Origin: a virus | Direction: 5' to 3' (one strand) | DNA: 26,364 bases | Virus record (IMG/VR): IMGVR_UViG_3300045912_000098 | Location: 1-26,364 of that record | Shown here: positions 7,106-15,200 of the stretch, piece after piece | Position numbering within the stretch: the first letter of the stretch is position 1 | Layout of the letters: each line of letters opens with the position of its first letter | Program-made: the position numbers and the translations under genes | Notes under the pieces: model-generated | Database searches by the model: none | Told to the model about the DNA's origin: nothing | What the model saw: only the letters and a program-made list of their open reading frames with translations

Positions 7106-7761
7106 GCGAGGGCGCGTCGTCGCTCATCGACAGCCTCAATCGGAGGATCGCGGAGCTACAAAGCGAACTGGCCGACACCAAGAGCGAGGCCAAGAAACGA
7201 CGCCTGGAAGTCAAGGGGCTGCGCGAGGAGTTGCAGAAAACGCAGGCCGAACTCCAGGAGTTCGCCGAAGGGTTCGAGGCGTTGGACCAGGAATACAATC
7301 AATTCAAGGCGCAAGCCGAAGCACATCCGTCCGAGTTGCAGGCCAGGATCGACGAATTGACCGGCCAGATACGGACGCGGACGCACCGCGACGTGTTCGA
7401 CCGGATCGCCAGGGACGCCAAGTTGCGCCCCGAAGCGGTCGAGGACGCCTGGAAGCTCAGCGGGTATCAGGCCGAGTCCGACGAAGTGGACGAAGCCAAG
7501 CTGGCGAGCCTGATCGGCGAGGTCGTGAAGACCCGGCCGCACTGGCTCGATACGGGCGAGACGCCCCCGCCGTCCCGCGAAGGGACAACGCCGCGCCCAC
7601 CGCTCCAGACGAGCGTGGACGCGAGTCGCGGAGCCCGCGACACGAGCCCGCACACCTTCCGGCTCACGAAGGACAACCTTCGCGATTCGGCGTGGATGCA
7701 GGCCAACCAGAAGCAGATCGCCGAGGCGCGGGAAGCCGGCACCCTCGAAATCGCCGACTGA
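7102..7761 (+). CDS. Probable phage scaffold protein
   Basis: A 219-residue protein directly before the major capsid gene. Residues about 5-75 are a strong heptad coiled coil (SLNRRIAELQSELADTKSE and onward), followed by a helical middle (TRTHRDVFDRIARDAKLRPEA) and a Pro/Thr/Ser-rich region, then a short C-terminal helix SAWMQANQKQIAEAREAG. An elongated coiled-coil acidic protein with a small C-terminal helix that could bind the capsid protein, encoded just before it, is the usual form of internal scaffolds, which assemble the procapsid and then leave or are cleaved. The ATG overlaps the preceding stop. No protease signature is visible. Confidence 0.75.
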   Translation: MSEGASSLIDSLNRRIAELQSELADTKSEAKKRRLEVKGLREELQKTQAELQEFAEGFEALDQEYNQFKAQAEAHPSELQARIDELTGQIRTRTHRDVFDRIARDAKLRPEAVEDAWKLSGYQAESDEVDEAKLASLIGEVVKTRPHWLDTGETPPPSREGTTPRPPLQTSVDASRGARDTSPHTFRLTKDNLRDSAWMQANQKQIAEAREAGTLEIAD

Positions 7762-7775
7762 CCCAGCGCCGCGAA

Positions 7776-7782
7776 ACGGAGG
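7776..7782 (+). promoter_or_regulatory. Strong ribosome binding site of the major capsid gene
   Basis: ACGGAGG lies nine bases before the capsid ATG. Unlike most genes here, which are coupled by overlaps, the capsid gene has a free, strong Shine-Dalgarno sequence, consistent with a highly expressed protein. Confidence 0.65.
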
Positions 7783-7791
7783 CCATAAACA

Positions 7792-8742
7792 ATGGCCAAC
7801 GCTTTCACGTCGTTCTGGCAGACCGTCGTGGCCGCCGCGTCGGAAGCAAGCCAACTGCTCGCCCCGACCTGGAACGCGCTCGATTCGGTCTACCTCGACT
7901 ATAAGCCTCTCCCCGCGACGATCGGGCAAACCATCAACGTCCCGATCCCGCAAGACCCGACCAATGCCGTCAACGATATTGGCGCGGGCGACGTCACGAT
8001 CTCCGACGTGGGCTTCAGCACGGTGCCCATCGTCTTCGACCGCCACCCGAACTTCGCGTTCGTGGTGCGCGACTTCGAGCAGTTCAACAGCCCCCAGCAA
8101 ATCCGCAGCCTGTTCATGGACGCGGCCATGAAGGGGGTCAAAAATCACATCAACCAGAACGTGGCGAACCTGTTCACCACGGCCAACTTCACGACCAACA
8201 CGGCGATTCCCTGCACGTCCAGCGTGATCTCAGTCACGCAGTTCACGCAGGGGTTGGCGAAGCTGGCGGACCAGCGCGTGCCGGTCCAGAACGACCCCGA
8301 CAACATGAATCTGGTGCTCCCGTCCGTGCCCTACGCCGCCATGATGGACGCCTCGTCCACCGCCGGCGGGTTCTGGGCTCAGGCGCGGATCACCGGGGGC
8401 AACATCGCCGAATCCATCCGCTCCTCCGGCGTGATGGTTCCGGCGTTCGGCTGTCGGATCAAGCTCGACCAGCAGATGCCGACTTCGGGCGCGTCGCCGA
8501 GCCGGACGTTCACGGCCGCCTACCTCCACCGGTGGGCCGTCGCGGTCGTCTCGCGCGACATGCCGCCGCCAGACTCCAAGGTCGTGGACTACATGTACAT
8601 GCCCTTTGGCGGCATCAGCCTGAGAATCTCCATCGGCTACAACCAGTATCCCAAGCAGGGCTACGTGGTCAACGTCGATGCCGGGTACGGCCTCAAGGTC
8701 GTGCGGGAAAACATGTGCCAACTCTTTACCATCGCCGAATAA
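7792..8742 (+). CDS. Major capsid protein (HK97-fold type)
   Basis: A 316-residue protein that builds the icosahedral shell. The layout fits the P22/HK97-like coat group: an N-terminal helical start (MANAFTSFWQTVVAAASEAS), a strand pair with SVYLDYKPLPATIGQTINVPIPQD, an extended VGFSTVPIVFDRHPNFAFVVRDFEQ segment, a long helix with IRSLFMDAAMKGVKNHINQN (spine helix), an A-domain-like NMNLVLPSVPYAAMM segment and a C-terminal beta region (HRWAVAVVSRDMPPPDSK ... GGISLRISIGYNQY). Position after the scaffold and the strong ribosome binding site support it. No N-terminal cleavage domain is obvious. The exact subfamily is not resolved by eye. Confidence 0.88.
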   Translation: MANAFTSFWQTVVAAASEASQLLAPTWNALDSVYLDYKPLPATIGQTINVPIPQDPTNAVNDIGAGDVTISDVGFSTVPIVFDRHPNFAFVVRDFEQFNSPQQIRSLFMDAAMKGVKNHINQNVANLFTTANFTTNTAIPCTSSVISVTQFTQGLAKLADQRVPVQNDPDNMNLVLPSVPYAAMMDASSTAGGFWAQARITGGNIAESIRSSGVMVPAFGCRIKLDQQMPTSGASPSRTFTAAYLHRWAVAVVSRDMPPPDSKVVDYMYMPFGGISLRISIGYNQYPKQGYVVNVDAGYGLKVVRENMCQLFTIAE

Positions 8743-8747
8743 GGAGG
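8741..8747 (+). promoter_or_regulatory. Ribosome binding site of the decoration-type gene
   Basis: AAGGAGG overlaps the capsid stop codon and lies nine bases before the ATG at 8757. It is the closest match to the consensus in the window and points to high expression of the following gene. Confidence 0.7.
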
Positions 8748-8756
8748 TTTTGACAC

Positions 8757-9299
8757 ATGGCAGCGACGAACCTCCTGCATGTGCTCGAACCGGGCAACGC
8801 CTACGAGGTCGGCGGCAACGCCGGCGCGAAGGTGGGCGTTCCGGTCGGCCGTTACTCGGGCGTCGGCTTCAACGCCAAGACGGACAGCGGGGTTGACTGG
8901 ATTTTCCGGTTGCCCGCGACGGCCGGCTTGTCTACGGGCGTGACGCTCAACCTGTTGTTCGCGGACGATCCGCTCAACCCCGACCCCGGCAAGGTGGCCC
9001 GCTTCGGCGTCACCTGCGGCGAGTTCGCGGGCACGACGTATATCCCCATCGACCCGACCGCAACGGGAGCCGATGTGGGCACCGAGACGACGTCCGACGT
9101 GGACTTGCCGCCCGACACGAACCGGCCCACGCTCGGCAAGGGCCGTAACGTCTCGGTCGCGATCACCACGGCGAACCTGGGCGCTTCGGTCGCCGCGGGC
9201 GATTGGGTGCGGCTTCGGCTCCGCCGGATCGGCACGCACGCCAACGATACGCACCGTGGCCGCGTCGTCTTCCTCGGTGGAGACGTGCGCGACACCTGA
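8757..9299 (+). CDS. Probable capsid decoration or head structural protein
   Basis: A 180-residue protein with alternating beta-strand pattern and few charged helices (VDWIFRLPATAGLSTGVTLNLLFADDP, GDWVRLRLRRIGTH). It follows the major capsid gene by 14 bases and has a near-consensus ribosome binding site, both typical of head decoration proteins that bind the outside of the mature shell in many copies. No motif proves this; other beta-rich virion proteins (head fibre base, tail tip) are possible. The start MAATNLLHVLEPGNAYE is secure because of the ribosome binding site. Confidence 0.65.
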   Translation: MAATNLLHVLEPGNAYEVGGNAGAKVGVPVGRYSGVGFNAKTDSGVDWIFRLPATAGLSTGVTLNLLFADDPLNPDPGKVARFGVTCGEFAGTTYIPIDPTATGADVGTETTSDVDLPPDTNRPTLGKGRNVSVAITTANLGASVAAGDWVRLRLRRIGTHANDTHRGRVVFLGGDVRDT

Positions 9300-9328
9300 C
9301 CCGATCCCTTCTCCAGCCCCTTTCTCCG

Positions 9329-9356
9329 CTCCCGCCGTGGACGATCGCGGCGGGGG
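9329..9356 (+). terminator. GC-rich hairpin after the capsid-decoration genes
   Basis: CCCGCCG (9331-9337) pairs with CGGCGGG (9348-9354) across a 10-base loop, extendable by a T-G and a C-G pair. A pyrimidine-rich stretch precedes it and no T-run follows. It may end or attenuate capsid-gene transcription or protect the mRNA end; termination is not shown. Confidence 0.35.
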
Positions 9357-9378
9357 CGGCACGCCCTTAGATTCAATC

Positions 9379-9702
9379 ATGCCTCCCCTGACCGACGACG
9401 CCCTGAGTCGCAGGATCGCGCCCGCGATGCAGGCGGCATTGGATGCGCAGCGCGACGACATCCTGGCGCACGCGAATTGGTGGCAGCGGGCCGTGATCCG
9501 GGGCGTCTGGCCCCGCCTGATCGCCGCGATTCCCGAGCTTGCCGACGCCGCGATCGGAGCGATCCGCCGCTCGTTCGGCCACATGACCTTGAACGACGTG
9601 CTCGACTGGCTCGGCAACACGCCCCATCCGCCGATCGGCTATCGCCGTGACGAAGTGTTAACGCGGAGCGTTAGCATCCAAACCGGACCTGCGCCTAAAT
9701 AG
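9379..9702 (+). CDS. Small hypothetical protein, partly hydrophobic
   Basis: A protein of about 107 residues starting MPPLTDDALSRRIAPAMQ. The central stretch WWQRAVIRGVWPRLIAAIPELADAAIGAIRR is amphipathic to mildly hydrophobic, which could lie on or in a membrane but lacks a clear 20-residue apolar core. The frame stays open far upstream inside the preceding gene, where the translation becomes Arg/Ser-rich and is a shadow; ATG 9379 has no good ribosome binding site, and an in-frame GTG at 9337 is an alternative start. No family recognised. It precedes a two-helix membrane protein, so the pair may form a lysis or membrane-associated unit. Confidence 0.55.
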   Translation: MPPLTDDALSRRIAPAMQAALDAQRDDILAHANWWQRAVIRGVWPRLIAAIPELADAAIGAIRRSFGHMTLNDVLDWLGNTPHPPIGYRRDEVLTRSVSIQTGPAPK

Positions 9703-9778
9703 CAAGGTGTTAAGCCGTAATGGTTTGCGTGCGACATGCTAATTAGCAGGTCGTTAGAACTAAATTAGCGATCCGCCC
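9659..9778 (+). promoter_or_regulatory. AT-rich spacer with palindromes (candidate regulatory site)
   Basis: Between the two small genes the composition drops sharply to AT-rich. It contains TAACGC-GGA-GCGTTA (9659-9673, at the 3' end of the preceding gene), the perfect 12-base palindrome TGCTAATTAGCA (9737-9748) and TTAG-AA-CTAA soon after, with TTAGC repeated three times. No convincing -35/-10 pair or T-run terminator is seen. It could be a repressor or host-factor site, a promoter for the host-contact genes, or a recombination scar. Confidence 0.4.
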
Positions 9779-9982
9779 ATGCGTAACGCGACCGTGATCT
9801 TTGCGATTCTTTATCCGTTCGTCCCGCTCGCCTGGACGATCGCGGCGTTCTGGGTCTCGGGATATGAGGCCACGATCACGGCGGTCGTGAGGGACTACGC
9901 CGCGCGTTACCCGATGGCCGGAATCGCCGTCGCGGTCGTGTTCACCAGCCTGTGCTGGCACTGGTTCGGTCATTGCGACTAA
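9779..9982 (+). CDS. Two-helix small membrane protein, holin candidate
   Basis: A 67-residue protein starting MRNATVIFAILYPFVPLAWT with two hydrophobic segments at about residues 5-28 and 46-62, separated by a short polar loop holding both acidic and basic residues, and a short C-terminus ending WHWFGHCD. Size and topology match class II holins, which open the inner membrane at lysis. No endolysin gene is next to it, so the assignment is tentative; a membrane-exclusion or other small membrane protein is equally possible. No ribosome binding site is obvious before the ATG, which directly follows the AT-rich spacer. Confidence 0.55.
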   Translation: MRNATVIFAILYPFVPLAWTIAAFWVSGYEATITAVVRDYAARYPMAGIAVAVVFTSLCWHWFGHCD

Positions 9983-10002
9983 CACGTAAGGGTTGATGCG
10001 TT

Positions 10003-12270
10003 GTGCAACGCCCGTATTTCGCGATCCGACATCCTGGCGGCGGCGCGTTTATCGTCGGCCTCAACCCCGGCCCTGGCGGCGGTGGCGGCGACAGCGGCGA
10101 TGAGGGAGACGACGACGTGGGCGCGCTGACGATCAACGTCACGGAGGAGCCGTGGAACGTCGTCGCCAACGGCTCCACGGACCAATCCGACGCCGTTCAG
10201 GCGATCATCGATTCGCTGGCCGGTCTGACCTCGAACGCCGCCGGATCGAAGAAATACCGCATCCACTTCCCGTCCGCGCCGCTGACCTACCGATTCAATA
10301 AGCCGGTGTGGGTGGACCTGCCCAACGTCGAGATCACGGGCGAGGGCTGGGGCACGCGGATCGAGATGCACCCGAGCCACCGGCACTCGATCTTCCGGTT
10401 CGGGCTGAGGCGTTCCGAGGCGGGCAACACGAACGTCGGCAACGCGAGCTACCGGCCCGACGCCTTCGGCAAGCTCGACTCGGGAGCCGCGAGTTCCACG
10501 GGGCAGAAGTACGGCATCCGCACCAACAACAATTCCTGGGTCCAGTTCCAGGGAACGCCGTTGGACGCGGGACCGTCGAGCGGAACCGCGTACTACTCGA
10601 CCTGGGAGACCACGGGTCAACTGACGCTCGAATTCCTGATCGACGATCCGGGCGGGTCGGGTCTGCCGTCGAGTCAGCCGATCTTCAACATGGGCAATCG
10701 CTCGGGGCACTGGCGGCCGACGCCGTTCTCGATTCGCACCAGCGGCACGGGCAATTACGAGTTCGCCTTCAACACGTCCGAAATGCCGTGGCTGAGCAAC
10801 AACCTCACGCCGCGCAAGTTCATCTTTTCCTCGGGCGGCGCGGCCTACCCGCATCGCGTCGCGGTCGTGCTCAACCTGGACGCCGAACCCCCGTGGTGCG
10901 CGGCGTTCGTCAACGGCACGCAGCGGGCGCTGACCAGCACAAGCAACCTCACGGCGGAATCGACTTATCCGTTCGTGAGCGGCCTGAAGCTGCTGCACAA
11001 CGACTACCATCCCGCCATGATCGGCGCGCGGACCGATCGCGGTCCCGTGCAGCAGGCGAACACGGGCATCGACCTGGCTCTGTATGGGCTGAGGCTGTCC
11101 AAGACGGCACGCTACAAGAACCTGGGGGTCGGGCAGCCGCAGACTCGCGCCGACAACGACTCGACGACGATCAGCGACACCTACGCCTACTTCACCAACG
11201 ACGCCCACACGATCGGCTTCCTGCCTCTGACGGACGCCCCGGCGGCGAACGCCCGGACCGTGACCGTCCGGGCCGGGCAGGCCGGTTGGGACACGACGAC
11301 ATCCGGCGTCTGGATGACGTGCGCCAACGCCGGGGGCATCTACGGCAACGCCGTCCGCAACATTTCGTTGTCGTGCGCCAACGGGTACGGGCGGGCGATC
11401 GAACTCGGCTCCGTGCTCAATTTCACGGTGCAGAACGTCCGCGCGGCCTACGGCTACAACGCGATCGGCTCACTCAATTCGCTGGCGTCCTACACGACAC
11501 ATCTGATCGGCTCCAACGAGCTTCACGGTTACGACGCGCCGATCGCCCTGCATATGCACCTGGCGTCACAATCGGGCTTCCTGGACCTCCGCAATACCGG
11601 ACGTGTCGCCTTGCGTCTGACCGGGTGCAGCGGCTCGTGGGACAACATCTTCGTCGCCGAATCGACACCCGTGACCGAGTGTTTCGCCAAGATGCTGGGA
11701 GCATCGAGCTACGGCGGCGAGCATGTGATCCGGCACGTTCGCTGCAACTTCGAGAACGCCGGACAACTGTTCAGCCGCGCCGCGATCTACTGCGCCGCGC
11801 ACGGCTCGACGCCGCGCGGCACGTCGCTCTGGCTCGAAAACGTGTTCTTCGACCTGATCGGCGCGAACGCGGCGGTGATCGAACTGGTGGACGTGGGCAC
11901 GGAGGACGGCGACGCCTACAAGCCCGCGCTGATCCGCGCGTTCAACGTCCAGGCGATCGGCACCACCTACGATTGCGTGCTCAGGCTGACGGGTCCGCTC
12001 TGGCGGGGCGAGATCAGCGACAGCACGTCGTTGCGCGGTCCAAGGGTCAAGCATCTCGGCACATGGGGATCGACGGCCAACGTCGTGATCCGGGAATCGG
12101 TCGCGGGTTTGCCCGATTCCGGGCCGTGGTACGCGGGCGCGCATATCCTCGTGGTCCGCTCACCCGGACTCGGCGACCACGCCGAGTATCGCTGCATCGA
12201 GTCGGGAACTTACGGCGACTCCGATCCGGTCTGGGCCGGGGTCGGCGTCCTGGACGGTCTGGGAGACTAA
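10003..12270 (+). CDS. Tail spike-like protein: pectate-lyase-type beta-helix with LamG-like insert
   Basis: A 755-residue protein from GTG 10003, with TAAGGG about 10 bases upstream. Order: short N-terminus with a Gly/Asp-rich linker (residues 20-40); start of a pectate-lyase-like helix with NVVANGSTDQSDAVQAIID (52-70) and NVEITGEGWGT (108-118), the usual opening of beta-helix spikes; a concanavalin/LamG-like domain at about 165-370 (LTLEFLIDDP, HRVAVVLNLDAEPPWCAAFVNG, IDLALYGLRLSKTARY); the remaining beta-helix coils at about 435-700; a small C-terminal domain (AEYRCIESGTYGDSDPVWAGV). Such proteins bind and often cut host surface polysaccharide. The active site cannot be located by eye. No signal peptide, as expected for a virion part. 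Confidence 0.75.
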   Translation: MQRPYFAIRHPGGGAFIVGLNPGPGGGGGDSGDEGDDDVGALTINVTEEPWNVVANGSTDQSDAVQAIIDSLAGLTSNAAGSKKYRIHFPSAPLTYRFNKPVWVDLPNVEITGEGWGTRIEMHPSHRHSIFRFGLRRSEAGNTNVGNASYRPDAFGKLDSGAASSTGQKYGIRTNNNSWVQFQGTPLDAGPSSGTAYYSTWETTGQLTLEFLIDDPGGSGLPSSQPIFNMGNRSGHWRPTPFSIRTSGTGNYEFAFNTSEMPWLSNNLTPRKFIFSSGGAAYPHRVAVVLNLDAEPPWCAAFVNGTQRALTSTSNLTAESTYPFVSGLKLLHNDYHPAMIGARTDRGPVQQANTGIDLALYGLRLSKTARYKNLGVGQPQTRADNDSTTISDTYAYFTNDAHTIGFLPLTDAPAANARTVTVRAGQAGWDTTTSGVWMTCANAGGIYGNAVRNISLSCANGYGRAIELGSVLNFTVQNVRAAYGYNAIGSLNSLASYTTHLIGSNELHGYDAPIALHMHLASQSGFLDLRNTGRVALRLTGCSGSWDNIFVAESTPVTECFAKMLGASSYGGEHVIRHVRCNFENAGQLFSRAAIYCAAHGSTPRGTSLWLENVFFDLIGANAAVIELVDVGTEDGDAYKPALIRAFNVQAIGTTYDCVLRLTGPLWRGEISDSTSLRGPRVKHLGTWGSTANVVIRESVAGLPDSGPWYAGAHILVVRSPGLGDHAEYRCIESGTYGDSDPVWAGVGVLDGLGD

Positions 12271-12273
12271 CGG

Positions 12274-15200
12274 ATGCCGTTTTCCGTCGGCGACGTGATT
12301 ACGCTCAAGATCGTGTCGATCACGCCCGGAGACCAGATCGGGCCGCCGTCGAGCCTCCAGGCGCAGACGCTGGGCGCGGACTCGATCCGCCTGACCTGGA
12401 CGCCAAACCCCGGCGGCGAGCCGACCGGCCAGCGCATCGAGCGCTCAACCGACGGCGGCCAGACGTTCGGCACGCTCGATACCGTCGCCGCCGACGCCGC
12501 GACCCACGACGACGAAGGGCTGGCCGCCTCGACCACCTATCACTATCGGATTCGCACACTCAAGGATACCGAGGTCTCGGAGCCTTCCAACGTCGCGTTC
12601 GCCACGACGGATGCGGGCGAGGCCGAGCCGGAAGGACCGGAAGCCCCGACCGGGTTCACGGCGACGCCCGCCGGCACAACGGAGATCGGGCTCTCCTGGG
12701 ACGCGCCCGATCCCGAGCCGGACAGCTACGAGATCGAGCGGAGCTTGAACGGCCTGTCCGGCTGGACTCAATTCGCCACACCGGCCGGTTCGGCGACCAC
12801 GGCCGGCGACACCGGGCGCGGCCCCGGCACGCGCTACTACTACCGGATTCGCTCCGTGGACGGCGAGATCGTATCGCCGTGGTCCACGGTCGCCAGCGCC
12901 CAGACATTCGCCGAACCCGAGGCTCCACTCGCGCCCGAGAACGTGGTCGCGTGGGCATTCTCCTCCACGGTGATCCGCTTCACGTTCAGTGATACGAACG
13001 CCGGGCAAGCGAACTATCGCGTCGAGCGGAGTGTCAACGGTACAACCTGGACGACCGTGCAAACGCTGATGCCGGGCACGTACCTTTGGGGACAGGCAAG
13101 CGGACTCGCGGCGGGCACGCGCTATTTCTTTCGCTTCACCGCCGTCAATGGCGAACTCGAATCGCCGTCGGTCATCGTCTCCAGAGCAACCGCCGTGGCC
13201 GTCGCCGACGCGCCGACGAACCTCCAGGCGGTCGCGTTCCGGGCCGACGCCATCGCCATCGACTTTGGACGCTCCACAAATACCTTCCAGTACATCGAAC
13301 GGTCGTCTGACAATGGCGAGACCTGGGAACAACGGGCGCGGCTCGTGGGGCTTGTGTCCGAGTTCCTGGACAGCGCGGAACCGAATACGTCCTACCTCTA
13401 TCGTGCGCGGGCGGGCAACGGAACGGGGACGTTCACCGGCTATACGACGCCCGTCGCCGTCACGACTCCGGCGGCGGACCTGCCGCTGTCCGCCGTCGCC
13501 GACCTCCGCATGCGAGCGATCAAAGGCGGACAGGTGGAACTGACCTGGATCAACGACCCACTTCGCAAGGAACGGCGCATCGAGATCCAGCGCTCGCGCG
13601 ACGAAATCGGATGGCTCACGGTCGCGGGCAATCTCTATCCCGGCTCGGCGCGGTTCGTGGATCTCGGGCTCGATGATGACAAATACCATGTCTGGCGGGT
13701 CCGCTACGTCAATGAGTCCGGTCCCGGACCGTGGGCGACCATAAGCGGCAACTCGGCCGCGTTCGCCGGGGAGGGTACGCCGCCCCCAGCCCCCAGCGAC
13801 TTGGAAGCATGGCCATACAGTGACTCGGCCGTGTACCTCTGCTGGCGCTACGGCGACGACACCGAGGACGGGGCGATCGTCGAGATGAACTCCGACGGCG
13901 TCAATGCTTGGGTCGAGGTCGCACGTGTCGGCAAGTGGGTCTGGGATTGCTACGTGACCGGACTGGAGCCGGACGCCGCATATCGTTTTCGCGTCCGCGC
14001 GTTCAACTCCAACGGCTATTCAAGTTGGAGCGACTCGACTAACGCTGCGACCTTTAAGGAGGGCGGCCACTATCAGACGGACCTTGGCATCAGTGTCCCG
14101 CCACGCACGCTGATGACGCCCAAGCACCGCGCGATTCTCCAGCGAATGAAGGCGGACTACGACGCCGCTCCGTCCAATCCGACGACATTCGGCGGACGGC
14201 TCTGGAAGCACATGACGGTCAACTATGCCGACCTGAGCCTGACCGCACCGCGTTTCACCGACTACGGGCTCTGGGGCGCGATCGCCTACCAGGCGACCGG
14301 CAACACAACCTATGCCGCCGGGGCTTATGCCCGTGCCTACGGCCTCTACGTCTCCAAAGACCCGCGCGTCGGCGGCGTTTCGGCCAACGACGTGCGACGG
14401 CTCACGATCGAACTGGCGCTCACCTACGACCTGGCGCAAGCGGGCTGGACCAACGAGCAGCGCGACAATTACAAGGCCGGGCTGAAAGCGTGGGCCGAAT
14501 ACTGCTTCGGGCTGAATTGCGACAACTATCGGGGCGGGTTCCGGCTCAGCGACAGCGATCAGTCGGTCGGCCAGTATTTCGGTCTGGCGCTCATCAATCA
14601 CGTCCTGGACGAGAACGACCCGGCCTTGGGTCTGGGCCTGCTGCAAGCCGGGGGCAGCGCTGGGATGGAGCGAGTCGGCGGACTGATGCCGAGCCTGGAC
14701 GACCGACAGACGGTGGCGAACACCGTGCTGGGCGACTATCCCCGGATCACCGAGGGTGGTGAGTGGATTGAAAGTTCGCAGTACAACGCCAGCACGGTGC
14801 GGTTGGTCACGTCGGGGCTAGAGGCGATGGCACGCGCCCGCGCGCTGCTCGGCGACCACGTCGACTACTTCGACGCGCTCCGCGACGTGTCGCGGCGGCA
14901 CGGCCTGATGGAGTTGGCGCGGTTCTCGCCCGACCTGGCGCAAATCTGGCAATGGGGCGACGACGAGACGGGCCGCACGCCGTCGCTGACGGCGCGCGTG
15001 GCAACGCAGTCCCTCAGCGCGGGTATGGCGCGGGGTAATCCGACGCTCGGGCCGCTTAACCTCGGCTTCGCGTCCGAGATGTGCGACGTGGGCGGCACGG
15101 CGATCATCCAGTTCGCGCAGTCGTACCTGTTGATCGACCCCTACGCGCCGACCGAAGCGCGGACCGCCGCGCCGGCAATCCTCGCCGCGCCGGGCATGGG

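Noticed and set aside
10308-12992. 894-residue + strand open frame overlapping the spike and lyase genes
   Set aside because: Out-of-frame shadow extremely rich in Arg, Gly and Ala; it runs across the end of one clear gene into another.
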